Source: Amycolatopsis sp. NBRC 101858
GTDB taxonomy: Bacteria > Actinomycetota > Actinomycetes > Mycobacteriales > Pseudonocardiaceae
Assembly (NCBI RefSeq): GCF_030269325.1
Contig: NZ_BSTD01000001.1
Span: 62,001-126,000 of the forward strand
Reading direction: 5' to 3'
DNA: 64,000 nucleotides
Below are positions 16,649-25,995 of this stretch, one piece after another. How positions within the stretch are numbered: position 1 is the stretch's first letter; each line of letters starts with the position of its first letter. The notes beneath the pieces are model-generated. The model saw only the letters and a list, made by a program, of their open reading frames with translations, did not search any database and was not told where the DNA came from. A program made the translations under genes and the position numbers.

Positions 16649-16774
16649 CGTACCCAGACTGTCGGCTCGCGTACCCAGACAGTCGGCTCGCGTACCCGGA
16701 CGGTCGGTTCGTGAGCCGACCCTCCAGGTACGCGAGCCGACCCCTCAGGTACGCGAACCGACCCTTCCGGTACG
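16649..16774. repeat. six-unit 21-bp array, three forward and three inverted
   Basis: Exactly six 21-bp units fill the gap between two convergent genes. Units starting at 16649, 16670 and 16691 share CGTACCCAGACNGTCGGCTC; units starting at 16712, 16733 and 16754 read GAGCCGACCC...GGTACG, the approximate reverse complement. The whole can fold as one hairpin with 63-nt imperfect arms. It is probably a bidirectional terminator, but the strict 21-bp (two helical turns) period also suits cooperative protein binding. Confidence 0.9.
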
Positions 16775-16777
16775 GCG

Positions 16778-19735
16778 TCAGCCGAGGTGGGCGGCGGCCG
16801 CCGTGGCCAGTTCTGTGCGGTTCGCGATGCCCAGCTTGGCGTAGACGTGCGCGAGGTGCGTCTTCACCGTGCCGCGGCTCATGAACAGGCGGGCGCCGAT
16901 CTCCGGGTTCGTGCAGCCCTCGGCCGCGAGCTTCACGACCTCGCGCTCGGTCGGCGTCAGGCTGCCCCAGCCGCTCGACGGGCGGCCGCGCGCGCCCCGG
17001 GTCCGGCGGACGAACGCGACGACGTCGTCGAGGCTCATCGGCGCTTCGTCCGTCGCCAGCCCGAGCGCCTCCAGCTCGGCCTGGTCCCCGGCGCGCCGGG
17101 GAAAGCCCAGGTCAGCGCGGATACGGGACGCCGAAACGAACACCCGGGCGGCGTCGGCCTCGCGGCCGGTGCGGGCGAAGAGCGTGGTCAGCGCGTCCAG
17201 GCTGCCCAGGACGCCCAGGCGCAGGCCGTGGTCGACGCGCAGCGTCAGCGCCTCGTGGTGCAGCTCGGCGGCCTGCTCCGGCCCGGCCAGGTACCCCTGC
17301 TGGTCCAAGGCGTCGGCCAGGGCCGACCGCAGGCCCCAGCGCCGGGTCAGCTCGACGGCGGTGGCGAGCACCGCCGCGGCCTCGTCGGTGCGGCCCTGCG
17401 CACGCAGCACCGCACCGCGTTCGGTGAGCCCCTGCGACGCCAGGTACGTCCCGGGAATGGCTTCGCGTTCGAACCAGCGCGCGGCTTCGTCCCACTCGCC
17501 GCGCCGCCGGTGCAGCTCGCCCATCACCCCGGCCATGCCGGGCACGAAGACGTCCCCCGCGGTCTCGAGGAGCCGCAGGAACGGCTCCATCACGCGGAAC
17601 CCGGCGTCGACGTCGCCGGCCAGGCAGTGCACCATCGCCAGCCGGCACAGCGTCGTGTTGACCCGGTGGAAGTCCCCGAGCGGCGCGGCGACCTCGACGG
17701 CGTGCTCGGCCAGTTCGCGCGCCCGCGGCAGATCCGCCGACACGAGCGCGCTCGCCGACCGGGCGCTGAGGACCGTCGAAGCGAGCCCGCGGTCGCCCCG
17801 GCGAAGCAGTCCTTCGGCCGCTTCGGCGAGCAGGGGCTCGGATTCGTCGTAGCGGTCGCGAGCGTGGAGGACGATCCCGCGCAGCATCAACGCACTGTCA
17901 CGCGCGAAGCCGTCGTCTCCCGCGGCTTTCTCGGCTTCGAGGGCGAGGTCCCAGGCAGCGTCAAAGTCCGTGTAGAGATGCCCTAGAGCGGTCAGGGAGA
18001 GGCATCGCGCGCGCAACCCCGCTTCGCCGACTTCGGTGGCGATCTCCAGGCCCAGCCGCGCGGCTTCGACATCGAACGGCGCCGTCGTGTCGGCGACCAG
18101 CCCCATCCCGGTCAGCAGCCGCGCCTGCAACGGGGAACGCTCGTCCGGACAGCGGGCGACCGCGCGCTTCAGGTACGCCAGGCCTTCGTGGCCGCGGCCC
18201 CGCAGGTTCCACAGCCACGCGACGGCGGCGGCGAGCCGGCGGCCTCGCGTGGGATCTTCCTTACCCAGCCCCCATTCCAGGGCCGCGCGGAAGTTGTCGC
18301 GCTCCGGTTCCACCCGCGCGCGCCAGGCGTCCTTGTCCAGGTCGAGGTCGGGTTCGGCGGCCTCGGCGAGGGCGAGGAAGTGGTCGAGGTGCCGGTCGCG
18401 GACGGCGTCGGCCTCCCCTGCCTCGGCCAGCCGGGCCGCCGCGTACTCGCGCAGGGTCTCCAGCAGCCGGTAGCGGCCGTTTTCGGCCAGCACCAAGGAC
18501 TTGTCGACGAGCCGGCCCAGCGCGGGCAGCACGGCCGGGCCGCCGGCCGCGTCCAGGGTGAACCCGCCGGCGAACACCGCAAGCCGGCGGAACACCGCGC
18601 GGTCTTCGTCGTCGAGCTGGTCGTGGCTCCACGCGAGGGACGCGGCGAGGGTCTGCTGCCGGGCCGGCACGCCGCGCGGGCCGCGGGTGAGCAGGGCGAA
18701 CCGGTCGTCGAGGCCGGCGTCGATCTGGTGCGGGGTCAGGGTTCCGAGCCACGCGGCGGCGAGCTCGACGGCCAGCGGGATGCCGTCGAGCCGCGTGCAG
18801 ACCGACCGGACGGCGGCCGCGCTCGACGTGTCCAAAGTGAACAGTGGCCGGACCGCGCCGGCCCGTTCGACGAACAGCGCGACGGCCTCCTCGACGGCCA
18901 GCGGCGGCACCCGCCACACCGTCTCCCCCGGCACTCCCAGGGGTTCCCGGCTGGTCGTCAGCACCGCGACCTCGGGACAGGACCGGAGCAGCGCGACGGC
19001 GAGGTCCGCGACGCCGTCGAGGACCTGTTCGCAGTTGTCGAGGCAGAGCAGGACACGCCGGTCGCGCAGCTCCGTCGCGACCGAGCGCGCGGCGCCCGCG
19101 TGCGGCTCCACCGGCACGACGAGCGTCGCGGCGACCAGCTCGGCGACCTCGGCGCGGCCGCTGACGGCGTCGAGTTCGACCCACCACACGCCGTCGGGCC
19201 AGCGCCCGGCCGCGGCGGCGGCGACCTGGGCGGCCAGCCGCGTCTTGCCACTGCCGCCCGGCCCGGCGAGCGTGACGAGCCTGCCACCGGCCAGCCGGCC
19301 TCGGACCTCGCCGGCCTCGGTCTCGCGCCCGACGAACCCGGTCAGCTGCACCGGCAGGTTGTTCGGGACCGCGTCGAGCGAGCGCAGCGGCGCGGGGGTG
19401 CCGCCGAGCTGGAAGATCCGCTCGGGCGCGGTGAGGTCCGGCAGCCGGTGGACGCCGAGGTCGTGCAGCGTGACGCCGGTCAGGGCCGCGGCGGCGGGCG
19501 CCGAGACGAGCGTCCGGCCGTCGCCGGCCAGCTCCCGCAGCTGTTCGCAGCGACGGACGGCGGGGCCGGTGGGCGTGCCGTCGTCGCGGACCAGCGCTTC
19601 GCCGGTGTGCAGGGCGGCGGGCCCGCCGTTCAGGTTCTTGAGCGCTTCGCCGGGCGTCGTGAAGACAGCCGGGGGCGCGTCACCGGCGCACAGGATCGTG
19701 ACCGTGCCCGTGGGGAGGAGGTTCGTCTCGGTCAT
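16778..19735 (-). CDS. STAND ATPase / TPR / LuxR-type transcriptional regulator
   Basis: 985 aa. Domain order: residues 1-110 a shortened class III cyclase-like segment (GTVTILC, then ALHTGEALVRDDG and GPAVRRCEQLRELA, ending LGVHRLPDLTAPERIFQL); residues 135-400 an NTPase with Walker A AGPGGSGKT (157-165), Walker B RVLLCLDNCEQ and TTSREPL; then a winged helix, long TPR-like helices, and a C-terminal LuxR HTH (LTPTEREVVKLAAEGCTNPE, FMSRGTVKTHLAHVYAKL). The cyclase segment lacks the FTDxxGST metal motif. Likely a signal-integrating activator; target unknown. Confidence 0.9.
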   Translation of the reverse strand: MTETNLLPTGTVTILCAGDAPPAVFTTPGEALKNLNGGPAALHTGEALVRDDGTPTGPAVRRCEQLRELAGDGRTLVSAPAAAALTGVTLHDLGVHRLPDLTAPERIFQLGGTPAPLRSLDAVPNNLPVQLTGFVGRETEAGEVRGRLAGGRLVTLAGPGGSGKTRLAAQVAAAAAGRWPDGVWWVELDAVSGRAEVAELVAATLVVPVEPHAGAARSVATELRDRRVLLCLDNCEQVLDGVADLAVALLRSCPEVAVLTTSREPLGVPGETVWRVPPLAVEEAVALFVERAGAVRPLFTLDTSSAAAVRSVCTRLDGIPLAVELAAAWLGTLTPHQIDAGLDDRFALLTRGPRGVPARQQTLAASLAWSHDQLDDEDRAVFRRLAVFAGGFTLDAAGGPAVLPALGRLVDKSLVLAENGRYRLLETLREYAAARLAEAGEADAVRDRHLDHFLALAEAAEPDLDLDKDAWRARVEPERDNFRAALEWGLGKEDPTRGRRLAAAVAWLWNLRGRGHEGLAYLKRAVARCPDERSPLQARLLTGMGLVADTTAPFDVEAARLGLEIATEVGEAGLRARCLSLTALGHLYTDFDAAWDLALEAEKAAGDDGFARDSALMLRGIVLHARDRYDESEPLLAEAAEGLLRRGDRGLASTVLSARSASALVSADLPRARELAEHAVEVAAPLGDFHRVNTTLCRLAMVHCLAGDVDAGFRVMEPFLRLLETAGDVFVPGMAGVMGELHRRRGEWDEAARWFEREAIPGTYLASQGLTERGAVLRAQGRTDEAAAVLATAVELTRRWGLRSALADALDQQGYLAGPEQAAELHHEALTLRVDHGLRLGVLGSLDALTTLFARTGREADAARVFVSASRIRADLGFPRRAGDQAELEALGLATDEAPMSLDDVVAFVRRTRGARGRPSSGWGSLTPTEREVVKLAAEGCTNPEIGARLFMSRGTVKTHLAHVYAKLGIANRTELATAAAAHLG

Positions 19736-19775
19736 GGCCCGGCCAGTCTGCCAGCGAATCTCGGCCAGGTGGCAG

Positions 19776-20108
19776 ATGTCCCGGCGCGCCGCGGCTGCGA
19801 CCTTCGAGGACGTGGAGACGTTCGAAGAGCTGCTGACCCGCTGGCGGGACGCCGAGGCCCGCGGCGACGCGCCCGCGTGGGAGCCGCTGCTGGCCGCCGA
19901 CTTCCGCGGCGACGGCCCGGACGGCCGCGTGCTCGACCGCGACGCCTGGCCCGGCCGGGCCCCCGCGAGCGCGTTCCGGTGGACGGGCCTGCGGGTGACG
20001 CCATCGGTCGGGGTGGCGACCGGGCACCGCGACGGCACCGGCTGCACGGTGGTCGCGGCGCGGCGCGCTGGACGCTGGCTGATCGTCAACGTCCAGCGGG
20101 GCTCATGA
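19776..20108 (+). CDS. small SnoaL/NTF2-like (DUF4440-type) protein
   Basis: 110 aa. FEELLTRWRDAEARGDAPAW followed by LLAADFRGDGPDG, LDRDAW and a C-terminal ARRAGRWLIVNVQRGS has the layout of SnoaL-like/DUF4440 proteins with an NTF2 fold. Such proteins are either small enzymes or ligand-binding partners. Divergent from the STAND regulator with 40 nt between starts, so it may be a target. The exact start is uncertain. Its end overlaps the convergent acyl-CoA ligase by 6 nt. Confidence 0.65.
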   Translation: MSRRAAAATFEDVETFEELLTRWRDAEARGDAPAWEPLLAADFRGDGPDGRVLDRDAWPGRAPASAFRWTGLRVTPSVGVATGHRDGTGCTVVAARRAGRWLIVNVQRGS

Positions 20109-21737
20109 CAGCTTGGTCCGCAGCACCTTCCCGGTCGCGTTGCGGGGCAGCTCGTCCAGGAACTCGACGTCGCGGGGGACCTTGTAGCGCGCCAGGTTCG
20201 CCTTGACGTAGTCACGGACGCCCTCGACGTCGAGCTTCGCGCCGTCCGCCAGTACCACGAACGCCTTGAGCCGCTGCCCGAACTCCGGGTCCTCGACGCC
20301 GATCACCGCCGCTTCCAGCACGTCTTCGCGCTCGACCAGGAGGTTCTCCACCTCGATCGGGAACACGTTCTCGCCGCCGGAGACGATCATCTCGTCGTCG
20401 CGGCCGTCGATGAAGAGGAGGCCGTCGCCGTCGAAGTGGCCGACGTCGCCGCTGGAGAGGAGGCCGTCGATGATCTCCTTGTGGCGGCCGTCGGTGTAGC
20501 CGCCGAAGCTGAGGCCGCTGCCGACGAACACCCGGCCGGTGACGTTCGGCTCGGTGATCTTGCCGCCCTTTTCGTCGTAGAGCGCCACCTTGCAGCCGAC
20601 CGGCGCGCGGCCGACCGTACCCGGCGCCTTCGCCCAGTCCTCCGGCGTCGCGACCGTCGCCACGGCGACCTCGGTGGAGCCGTAGAGGTTGTGCACGACC
20701 GGGCCGAACGCCTCGTTGGCGCGGTTGCCGAGGTCCGGCGACAGCGCAGAACCCGCGACGAAGATGATGCGCAGCGCCGACGTGTCGTACTTCTCCCGGA
20801 CGTCCTTCGGCAGGTCGACGATGCGCTGCAGCATGGTCGGCACCAGCACGAGCGCGGTGCACTTGTGCTCGGCAACGCCGCGCAGCGCTTCTTCCGGCGT
20901 GAACTTGCGGCGCATCACGACCTTCGAGCCGAGCGCGAAGGAGAGGATGAACTGCGAAAGACCGGTGCCGTGGAACAGCGGCGCGCCCATGTAGGTGGCC
21001 TCGTTGGACCGCAGCGGGATCCGGTCGAGGAACTGCGCGGACGCCAGCGCGGAGGTGTGCGGCCGCGGCGCGCCCTTCGGCGTGCCGGTGGTGCCGCTGG
21101 TCAGCAGCACGAACCCGCCCGGCTTGGCCGGCGCGGGCCACGGCCGGTCGTCGGTGCTGGCGATGATCTCCGACAGCACCGGCACGTCCCGGTCGGCCAG
21201 GTCGCTGTCCGGGTCGACCCAGGCGAGGTAGCGCTCGACACCCGCGGGGATGGCGTCGAGCAGGCCGGTGAACTCCTGGTCGTACACGAGCGCGGTGACG
21301 CCTTCGCGCTTGGCGACGTCGGCCAGCTGCGGCTTCGCGAAGCCGGTGTTCATGAGCAGGAGGCGGACGCCGAGCTTGCCCGACGCGGCCATCGTGATCA
21401 CCAGGCCGCGGTGGTCGCGGCAGAGCGCGGCGACGACCTGGCCCGGCTTGATCCCGCGCTGCGACCAGGCCCGGGCCAGCGCGTTCGACTGGTCGTCGAG
21501 CTGCTTGTAGGTCAGCGGGCCGAGCTCGTCGACGATGCCGACGGCGGTCGGGTCGCGGCGCGCGGAGATGTGGTTCGCGCCGGCGAACGGGCCGAACTTG
21601 CGGAGCGCGACGAGTGACCGGACCCCTTCGTCGAGTCTGGGGAAGGGGACGAGGCCGGCCCGGCGCATGACGTCGACGCTGCGGGCCGTCTCGGCCACCT
21701 TGTCGGCCACTTGCGTGGCGAGCGCGACCAGACTCAT
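20103..21737 (-). CDS. fatty-acyl-CoA ligase (FadD-like AMP-binding protein)
   Basis: 544 aa ANL enzyme. P-loop LLTSGTTGTPKGAPRP, the A5 NLYGSTEVA, A7 SSGDVGHFDGDGLLFIDGR and A10 LPRNATGKVLR with the catalytic Lys are all present. Best fits the mycobacterial FadD2/FadD12-like group of medium/long-chain fatty acid CoA ligases. An N-terminal amphipathic segment (residues 1-35) precedes the adenylation domain. Appears monocistronic. Confidence 0.9.
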   Translation of the reverse strand: MSLVALATQVADKVAETARSVDVMRRAGLVPFPRLDEGVRSLVALRKFGPFAGANHISARRDPTAVGIVDELGPLTYKQLDDQSNALARAWSQRGIKPGQVVAALCRDHRGLVITMAASGKLGVRLLLMNTGFAKPQLADVAKREGVTALVYDQEFTGLLDAIPAGVERYLAWVDPDSDLADRDVPVLSEIIASTDDRPWPAPAKPGGFVLLTSGTTGTPKGAPRPHTSALASAQFLDRIPLRSNEATYMGAPLFHGTGLSQFILSFALGSKVVMRRKFTPEEALRGVAEHKCTALVLVPTMLQRIVDLPKDVREKYDTSALRIIFVAGSALSPDLGNRANEAFGPVVHNLYGSTEVAVATVATPEDWAKAPGTVGRAPVGCKVALYDEKGGKITEPNVTGRVFVGSGLSFGGYTDGRHKEIIDGLLSSGDVGHFDGDGLLFIDGRDDEMIVSGGENVFPIEVENLLVEREDVLEAAVIGVEDPEFGQRLKAFVVLADGAKLDVEGVRDYVKANLARYKVPRDVEFLDELPRNATGKVLRTKLS

Positions 21738-21888
21738 CCAGGCACCTCCGTTGCTGCGGGAAGAGAGCCCACGCCGACGGCGGGCGTACCGGCGGTATGG
21801 GGGCTACTGGAGAGTAAACCAAGCGCGCGCCCGGCGCACCAGACGTGCGCGCGCCGAAACTGTCGGTGGTGGCCGTCATGATGTCTTA

Positions 21889-23580
21889 GTGCAGGTGATC
21901 GCCGGGCGGGAGGAGGACGGGAGCTTCACCGTGCAGTCGCCGGCGTCGACGGCGAACGGCCTGGACGCCGCGGGGTTCGCGGCGCTGGCCCGGGAGCTGG
22001 AGACGTCGCTGCGGCCGCGCTGGGTGTTCCCGTCGGTGGAGGGCGTGTACCCGGTGCTCGTCGGGGCCGGGCTGCGGGTCGGGCGCTGCTACGACCTCGC
22101 GCTGGCCGAGGGACTGCTGCTGGCGTACGAGGGGCAGGAGGGGCAGTCGCGGAGCCTGCGCGCGGCCTGGGCCAGGGCGAACGGCGAGGAGCCGCCACCC
22201 GATTCCACGGCCGTCGAGCTGGCGCAGCCGACGCTGTTCGAGACCCGGGTGCCGACGCTGCCCCAGGGCGTGACGGTCGTCACGGCGGTCCGGCGCGTGC
22301 TCGCGGAGCAGGAGCGGCGGGTGGCGGCGGCCGAGCACCCCGAGCGGCTGCGGCTGCTGCTGGCCGCGGAGTCGGCGAGCGCGCTGGCCGCGGTGGAGAT
22401 GTCGGCCGACGGCCTGCCGTGGCGCGCCGACCTGCACGAGGAGCTGCTGGTGTCCCGGCTCGGCCCGCGGGTGCGCCCCGGGGAGCGGCCGAAGGTGCTG
22501 GTGGAGCTGGCGGCGAAGATCAGCGAGGCGTTCGGCGGGCGGCCGGTGAACCCGGACTCGCCGCCGAGCGTGGTCAAGGCGCTGGCCTGGGCCGGGATCG
22601 AGGTGCCGGCGGCGCGGAAGTACCTGCTGAAGGGCATCGACCACCCCGCGGTCGCGCCGTTGCTGGAGTACAAGGAGCTGTCCCGGCTGTACGCGGCGAA
22701 CGGCTGGGCGTGGCTCGAGGAGTGGGTCACCGACGGCCGGTTCCGTCCGCACTACGTCGTCGGCGGAGTGGTGTCCGGGCGGTGGGCCAGCCGCGGCGGC
22801 GGGGCGTTGCAGATCCCGAAGGTGCTGCGCACGTGCGTGCGCGCGGACCCGGGCTGGAAGCTGGTGGTGGCCGACGCGGCCCAGCTGGAGCCGCGGGTGC
22901 TGACGGCGTTGTCGGGCGACCGCAGGCTGGCCGACGTCGCGGCGGCGACGGACCTGTACGCGCGCCTCGGCGAGGCGTTGTTCTCGGGCGCCCGCTGGGT
23001 CCCGTTGTCACCGGACGACGACCGCGACGACCGGGCCCGGGCGAAGATCGCGATGCTCTCGGCGATGTACGGCGGCACGTCCGGCGAAGCGGGACCTCTG
23101 CTTGCGTTGCTGCGCCAGCGGTTCCCGGACGCGGTGTCCTATGTGGAGCGTGCCGCGCAGGCGGGCGAACGCGGCGAGCGCGTCCGGTCCCGGCTGGGCC
23201 GGACGTCGCCGGCACCGTCGGCGGCGTGGCGGGCGTTGACGGGCGGGCTGGCATCGGACGAAGCCGGCGAGGTGAAGGCCCGCCGGGCATCCCGCGGCTG
23301 GGGCCGGTTCACGCGCAACTTCGTCGTCCAGGCGAGCGCGGCCGACATGACGGCGGTGATGCTGGCCACGCTGCGCCAACGCCTCCCGGACCCGGCGCAC
23401 CTGGTGTTCTTCCAGCACGACGAGGTCATCGTCCACACGCCGGCGGAGTTGGCTGCGGAGGTGTCCTCGGCAATCACGGACTCGGTGACGGAGGCGGCAA
23501 GAATGCTGTTCGGCCCGGCGTGCCCGGTCCGCTTCCCACTGCACATCGCCCCAGTCGACACCTACGCCGACGCCAAGTAA
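21889..23580 (+). CDS. bifunctional 3'-5' exonuclease/DNA polymerase (family A, PolA-like)
   Basis: 563 aa with GTG start (a second GTG two codons on is possible). The C-terminal half is a family A polymerase palm and fingers: motif A VVADAAQLEPRVL in place of the usual DYSQIELR, finger helix RARAKIAMLSAMYGG, and motif C FFQHDEVIVH. The catalytic Asp/Glu residues are kept. The N-terminal half is a divergent exonuclease-like region with no 5'-nuclease domain. This is the short actinobacterial PolA paralog, separate from housekeeping Pol I; a repair or translesion role is likely but unproven. Confidence 0.85.
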   Translation: MQVIAGREEDGSFTVQSPASTANGLDAAGFAALARELETSLRPRWVFPSVEGVYPVLVGAGLRVGRCYDLALAEGLLLAYEGQEGQSRSLRAAWARANGEEPPPDSTAVELAQPTLFETRVPTLPQGVTVVTAVRRVLAEQERRVAAAEHPERLRLLLAAESASALAAVEMSADGLPWRADLHEELLVSRLGPRVRPGERPKVLVELAAKISEAFGGRPVNPDSPPSVVKALAWAGIEVPAARKYLLKGIDHPAVAPLLEYKELSRLYAANGWAWLEEWVTDGRFRPHYVVGGVVSGRWASRGGGALQIPKVLRTCVRADPGWKLVVADAAQLEPRVLTALSGDRRLADVAAATDLYARLGEALFSGARWVPLSPDDDRDDRARAKIAMLSAMYGGTSGEAGPLLALLRQRFPDAVSYVERAAQAGERGERVRSRLGRTSPAPSAAWRALTGGLASDEAGEVKARRASRGWGRFTRNFVVQASAADMTAVMLATLRQRLPDPAHLVFFQHDEVIVHTPAELAAEVSSAITDSVTEAARMLFGPACPVRFPLHIAPVDTYADAK

Positions 23581-23741
23581 CTTTGCCACCGCTCTGATCA
23601 GTGACCACATGGGCGATCACCGGAGTACCCCTTTGGCGCAATCGGGATCGCTGCCTGTGAGCCGAACCGCCGGTCGAGTGGCAGTGAACCAACCGACCAG
23701 CGCTTTCCCGAGGTGAAGACTACTGACTACGTTCAGCTCAT

Positions 23742-24140
23742 ATGGCGAAGAAATCGATCGGAAAGCTGCTGGGAAGCCTCTGGGGATACCTGCTTTTGGC
23801 TGCGGTGCTCTGGCTGTGGTTCCTGCCATCGATCGGTCCCGGCGTGATCGCCATTTTGTCGGCGCTGGTGGTGCTCTACACCTTGTTCCAAGCGCCCATG
23901 TGGTGCTGCGCCGAAACTCGCAGCCGTGCACCGTGTCGCAACAACGCGTACGGCATTCTGCTCGGCTGCCATTTGCGCCAGCACAAGTGGCAGAAGGTCA
24001 AGATGGCTGTCCGGCAGCAATACTGGGGAAAGCTGAGCCGCCGGGTGTTCAGCAGTGTCGGCGGGCAAGCCGCGACCTTCTCCGCCTTTGCCGGAATGGC
24101 TTCCGCGTGCGCGGCAACCGTGACCTTGATCGCCAAGTGA
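23742..24140 (+). CDS. hypothetical membrane protein
   Basis: 132 aa, no family recognised. Two adjacent hydrophobic segments at about residues 10-30 and 31-50 (LLAAVLWLWFL, VIAILSALVVLYTLF), a Cys-rich cluster (MWCCAETRSRAPCRNN, LLGCHL), a basic middle and a third hydrophobic segment at the C-terminus (FSAFAGMASACAATVTLIAK). Base composition is visibly less GC-rich than its neighbours. ATG is preceded by AT-richer sequence, suggesting its own promoter. Ends before a bidirectional terminator. Confidence 0.65.
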   Translation: MAKKSIGKLLGSLWGYLLLAAVLWLWFLPSIGPGVIAILSALVVLYTLFQAPMWCCAETRSRAPCRNNAYGILLGCHLRQHKWQKVKMAVRQQYWGKLSRRVFSSVGGQAATFSAFAGMASACAATVTLIAK

Positions 24141-24186
24141 CGCCGGCTCGTCGTTGTAATCCGTTTCGCCGACGCGAAGTGAGCCG

Positions 24187-24219
24187 GGCCGGCCGCTCTC
24201 CTGCTCGGAGCGGCCGGCC
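24187..24219. terminator. bidirectional terminator hairpin
   Basis: GGCCGGCCGCTC and GAGCGGCCGGCC form a perfect 12-bp stem with a 9-nt loop between the membrane protein gene and the convergent BNR protein gene. Confidence 0.75.
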
Positions 24220-24225
24220 GGTCGC

Positions 24226-25995
24226 CTACGGGAACATCGCCAGCGTCTGCGTTCCGACGTCCTGGTTCGGCAGCGTCTTGCCCGGGTTGCCGCGGAAGTC
24301 CGTCCAGCACGGGTGCAGGCGGAAGTCGGTGCCGACCGCTGCTGCCGTGTAGTCGCCGATGAATACTCCCTGCAGTTCCTTGCCGGTCACCGCGCCCGCT
24401 GCGACGAACTGCACCTGGGGGTTCGCCGTCTGCGTGGTGATCCGCCGGATCGGTGCCGAACCCGCGCCGCCGCCCCAGCCCGTCGTGTACGCGTAGTCGA
24501 GACCGATGCCGCGTGGGTCGTAGGCGCGCGTGTAGAACGTGACCGCGACGCGGCCGGCCAGCGCCGCCACGGCGGGGAACACCTCGTCGGCGCCCGTGCC
24601 GAGCTTCGCCGGCTTCGACCAGCCGTGGCGGCCGTCGGACCCGCTCAGGAACGCGTCGCCGTTCGTCTTGACCGACTCGCCGTCGCGGTAGGTGCCGTTG
24701 CGGTCGTCGGCCCAGGTCACCCAGAGCCGGTCGGTCACCCGGTCGTAGGTCAGCTGCGGGAAGCTGTTGACGCGGAAGTTCTCCCCGGTCAGCGCGTTGT
24801 TCGCGACGTCTTCGTTCACCGGGAAGTCGAAGTCGAGCCCCACCTCGGCGTGCCGGAACGTGCGGCCGCCGTCGCGCGAGGTCGCCACCACCACCGCGTC
24901 GTGGTCCGCGGGCTGATCGCAGGCCACACTGGCGCACACCGACGTCTCGTACGCGATCTGGAGCGTCCCGTCCCGGGTGACCACCGGGTTCGAGCCGCTG
25001 CCGAACGGCGTGATCCCGCCGTGGAAACCGGTCAGCGACGGCGAAACCCGGCGCATCGGCGACCACGTCCGCCCAAAGTCGCCCGACTTCGACAGCACGA
25101 TCGGCGACTCGACGAAGTTCCCGTCCGCGTCGTAGGTGAACTGCGTCCAGGTGACGTACACCGTGCCCGTCACCGGGTCGGCGGCGATCCACTCCTTGTC
25201 GTTGAAGATGTTCGCGGGCGTCGGGGTGCCGGCCGGCGTGACGCCGTCGAGGTGCAGGATCGCCGGGTCGCCGAAACTGCGGCCGCCGTCGTGCGACACC
25301 GACACGGCGATGCCGCTGGCGGACTGCTCGTCGTCCGGGACCGCCGCCCGGCTGAACACGAGCGTCGCGTAGTAGACGGTGTTGTGCGGCCCGAACGCCA
25401 CGGCCGGGTCACCGGCGGCGTCCATATAGGACAGTGGCGCGGCCGCCCCGGTCGGGAAGTCGAGGTGCGGCAGCTGGACGTTCGCCCAGGTCCGGCCACC
25501 GTCGAACGACGTGTAGGCGAAGCCGCCGGAGTCGTTGCGGGCCTCGCGGGTGTTGTAGAGCCGGTAGTCGTTCGAGCCGGCGACGATGTTGCGCGGGTTC
25601 TCCGGGTTGACGGCGATGGTCGTTTCGTTCTGCGCGGTGCTGCAGCCGGTCTGGCTGCCGGTGGGCACGATGGTGTCCCCGGCGATGACGTCCTGGTTGG
25701 GCGCGAGCGGCCGGTAGGGGTTCGGCTTGCCGATGTAGGTCTGGCAGAGGGCGGACAAGGCGGGATCGTCGCCGTCCTCTTCTTCCTCTTCGGCGAACTG
25801 CTCCTTGAGCAGCGGGTTCGGCACGTCGTGGCGCGCCTCGGCGATCTTGTGCTTGCCGTGCGCGGATTCGACGGGCAGCGGCGGTCCGCCGCCGGCGGCG
25901 TGCGCGGCCGGCGCGAGCACGACGGCGAGCGGCACGACGAGCGCGGTGAGCGTGGCGAAGATTCTTCGTTTGGCGGACGAATCACCCAAGGACAT
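24226..25995 (-). CDS. secreted sialidase/BNR-repeat-fold protein
   Basis: 589 aa. Sec signal: KRR followed by FATLTALVVPLAVVLAPAAHAA, cleavage near residue 33. The mature part has an acidic run (EEEEEDGDD) and then many Asp-box/BNR motifs such as SFDGGRTWANV, SHDGGRSFGD, SGDFGRTWSP and SRDGGRTFRH, characteristic of sialidase-like six-bladed propellers. Several exo-glycosidase and binding proteins use this fold; I see no confirmed sialidase active-site set, so glycoside hydrolysis is not assured. ATG chosen for the signal peptide and an AGGA ribosome site. Confidence 0.83.
   Translation of the reverse strand: MSLGDSSAKRRIFATLTALVVPLAVVLAPAAHAAGGGPPLPVESAHGKHKIAEARHDVPNPLLKEQFAEEEEEDGDDPALSALCQTYIGKPNPYRPLAPNQDVIAGDTIVPTGSQTGCSTAQNETTIAVNPENPRNIVAGSNDYRLYNTREARNDSGGFAYTSFDGGRTWANVQLPHLDFPTGAAAPLSYMDAAGDPAVAFGPHNTVYYATLVFSRAAVPDDEQSASGIAVSVSHDGGRSFGDPAILHLDGVTPAGTPTPANIFNDKEWIAADPVTGTVYVTWTQFTYDADGNFVESPIVLSKSGDFGRTWSPMRRVSPSLTGFHGGITPFGSGSNPVVTRDGTLQIAYETSVCASVACDQPADHDAVVVATSRDGGRTFRHAEVGLDFDFPVNEDVANNALTGENFRVNSFPQLTYDRVTDRLWVTWADDRNGTYRDGESVKTNGDAFLSGSDGRHGWSKPAKLGTGADEVFPAVAALAGRVAVTFYTRAYDPRGIGLDYAYTTGWGGGAGSAPIRRITTQTANPQVQFVAAGAVTGKELQGVFIGDYTAAAVGTDFRLHPCWTDFRGNPGKTLPNQDVGTQTLAMFP

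Noticed and set aside
16649..16774. CRISPR or transposon ends
   Set aside because: Units are contiguous without spacers, and there is no transposase; orientation flips in the middle, which does not fit CRISPR.
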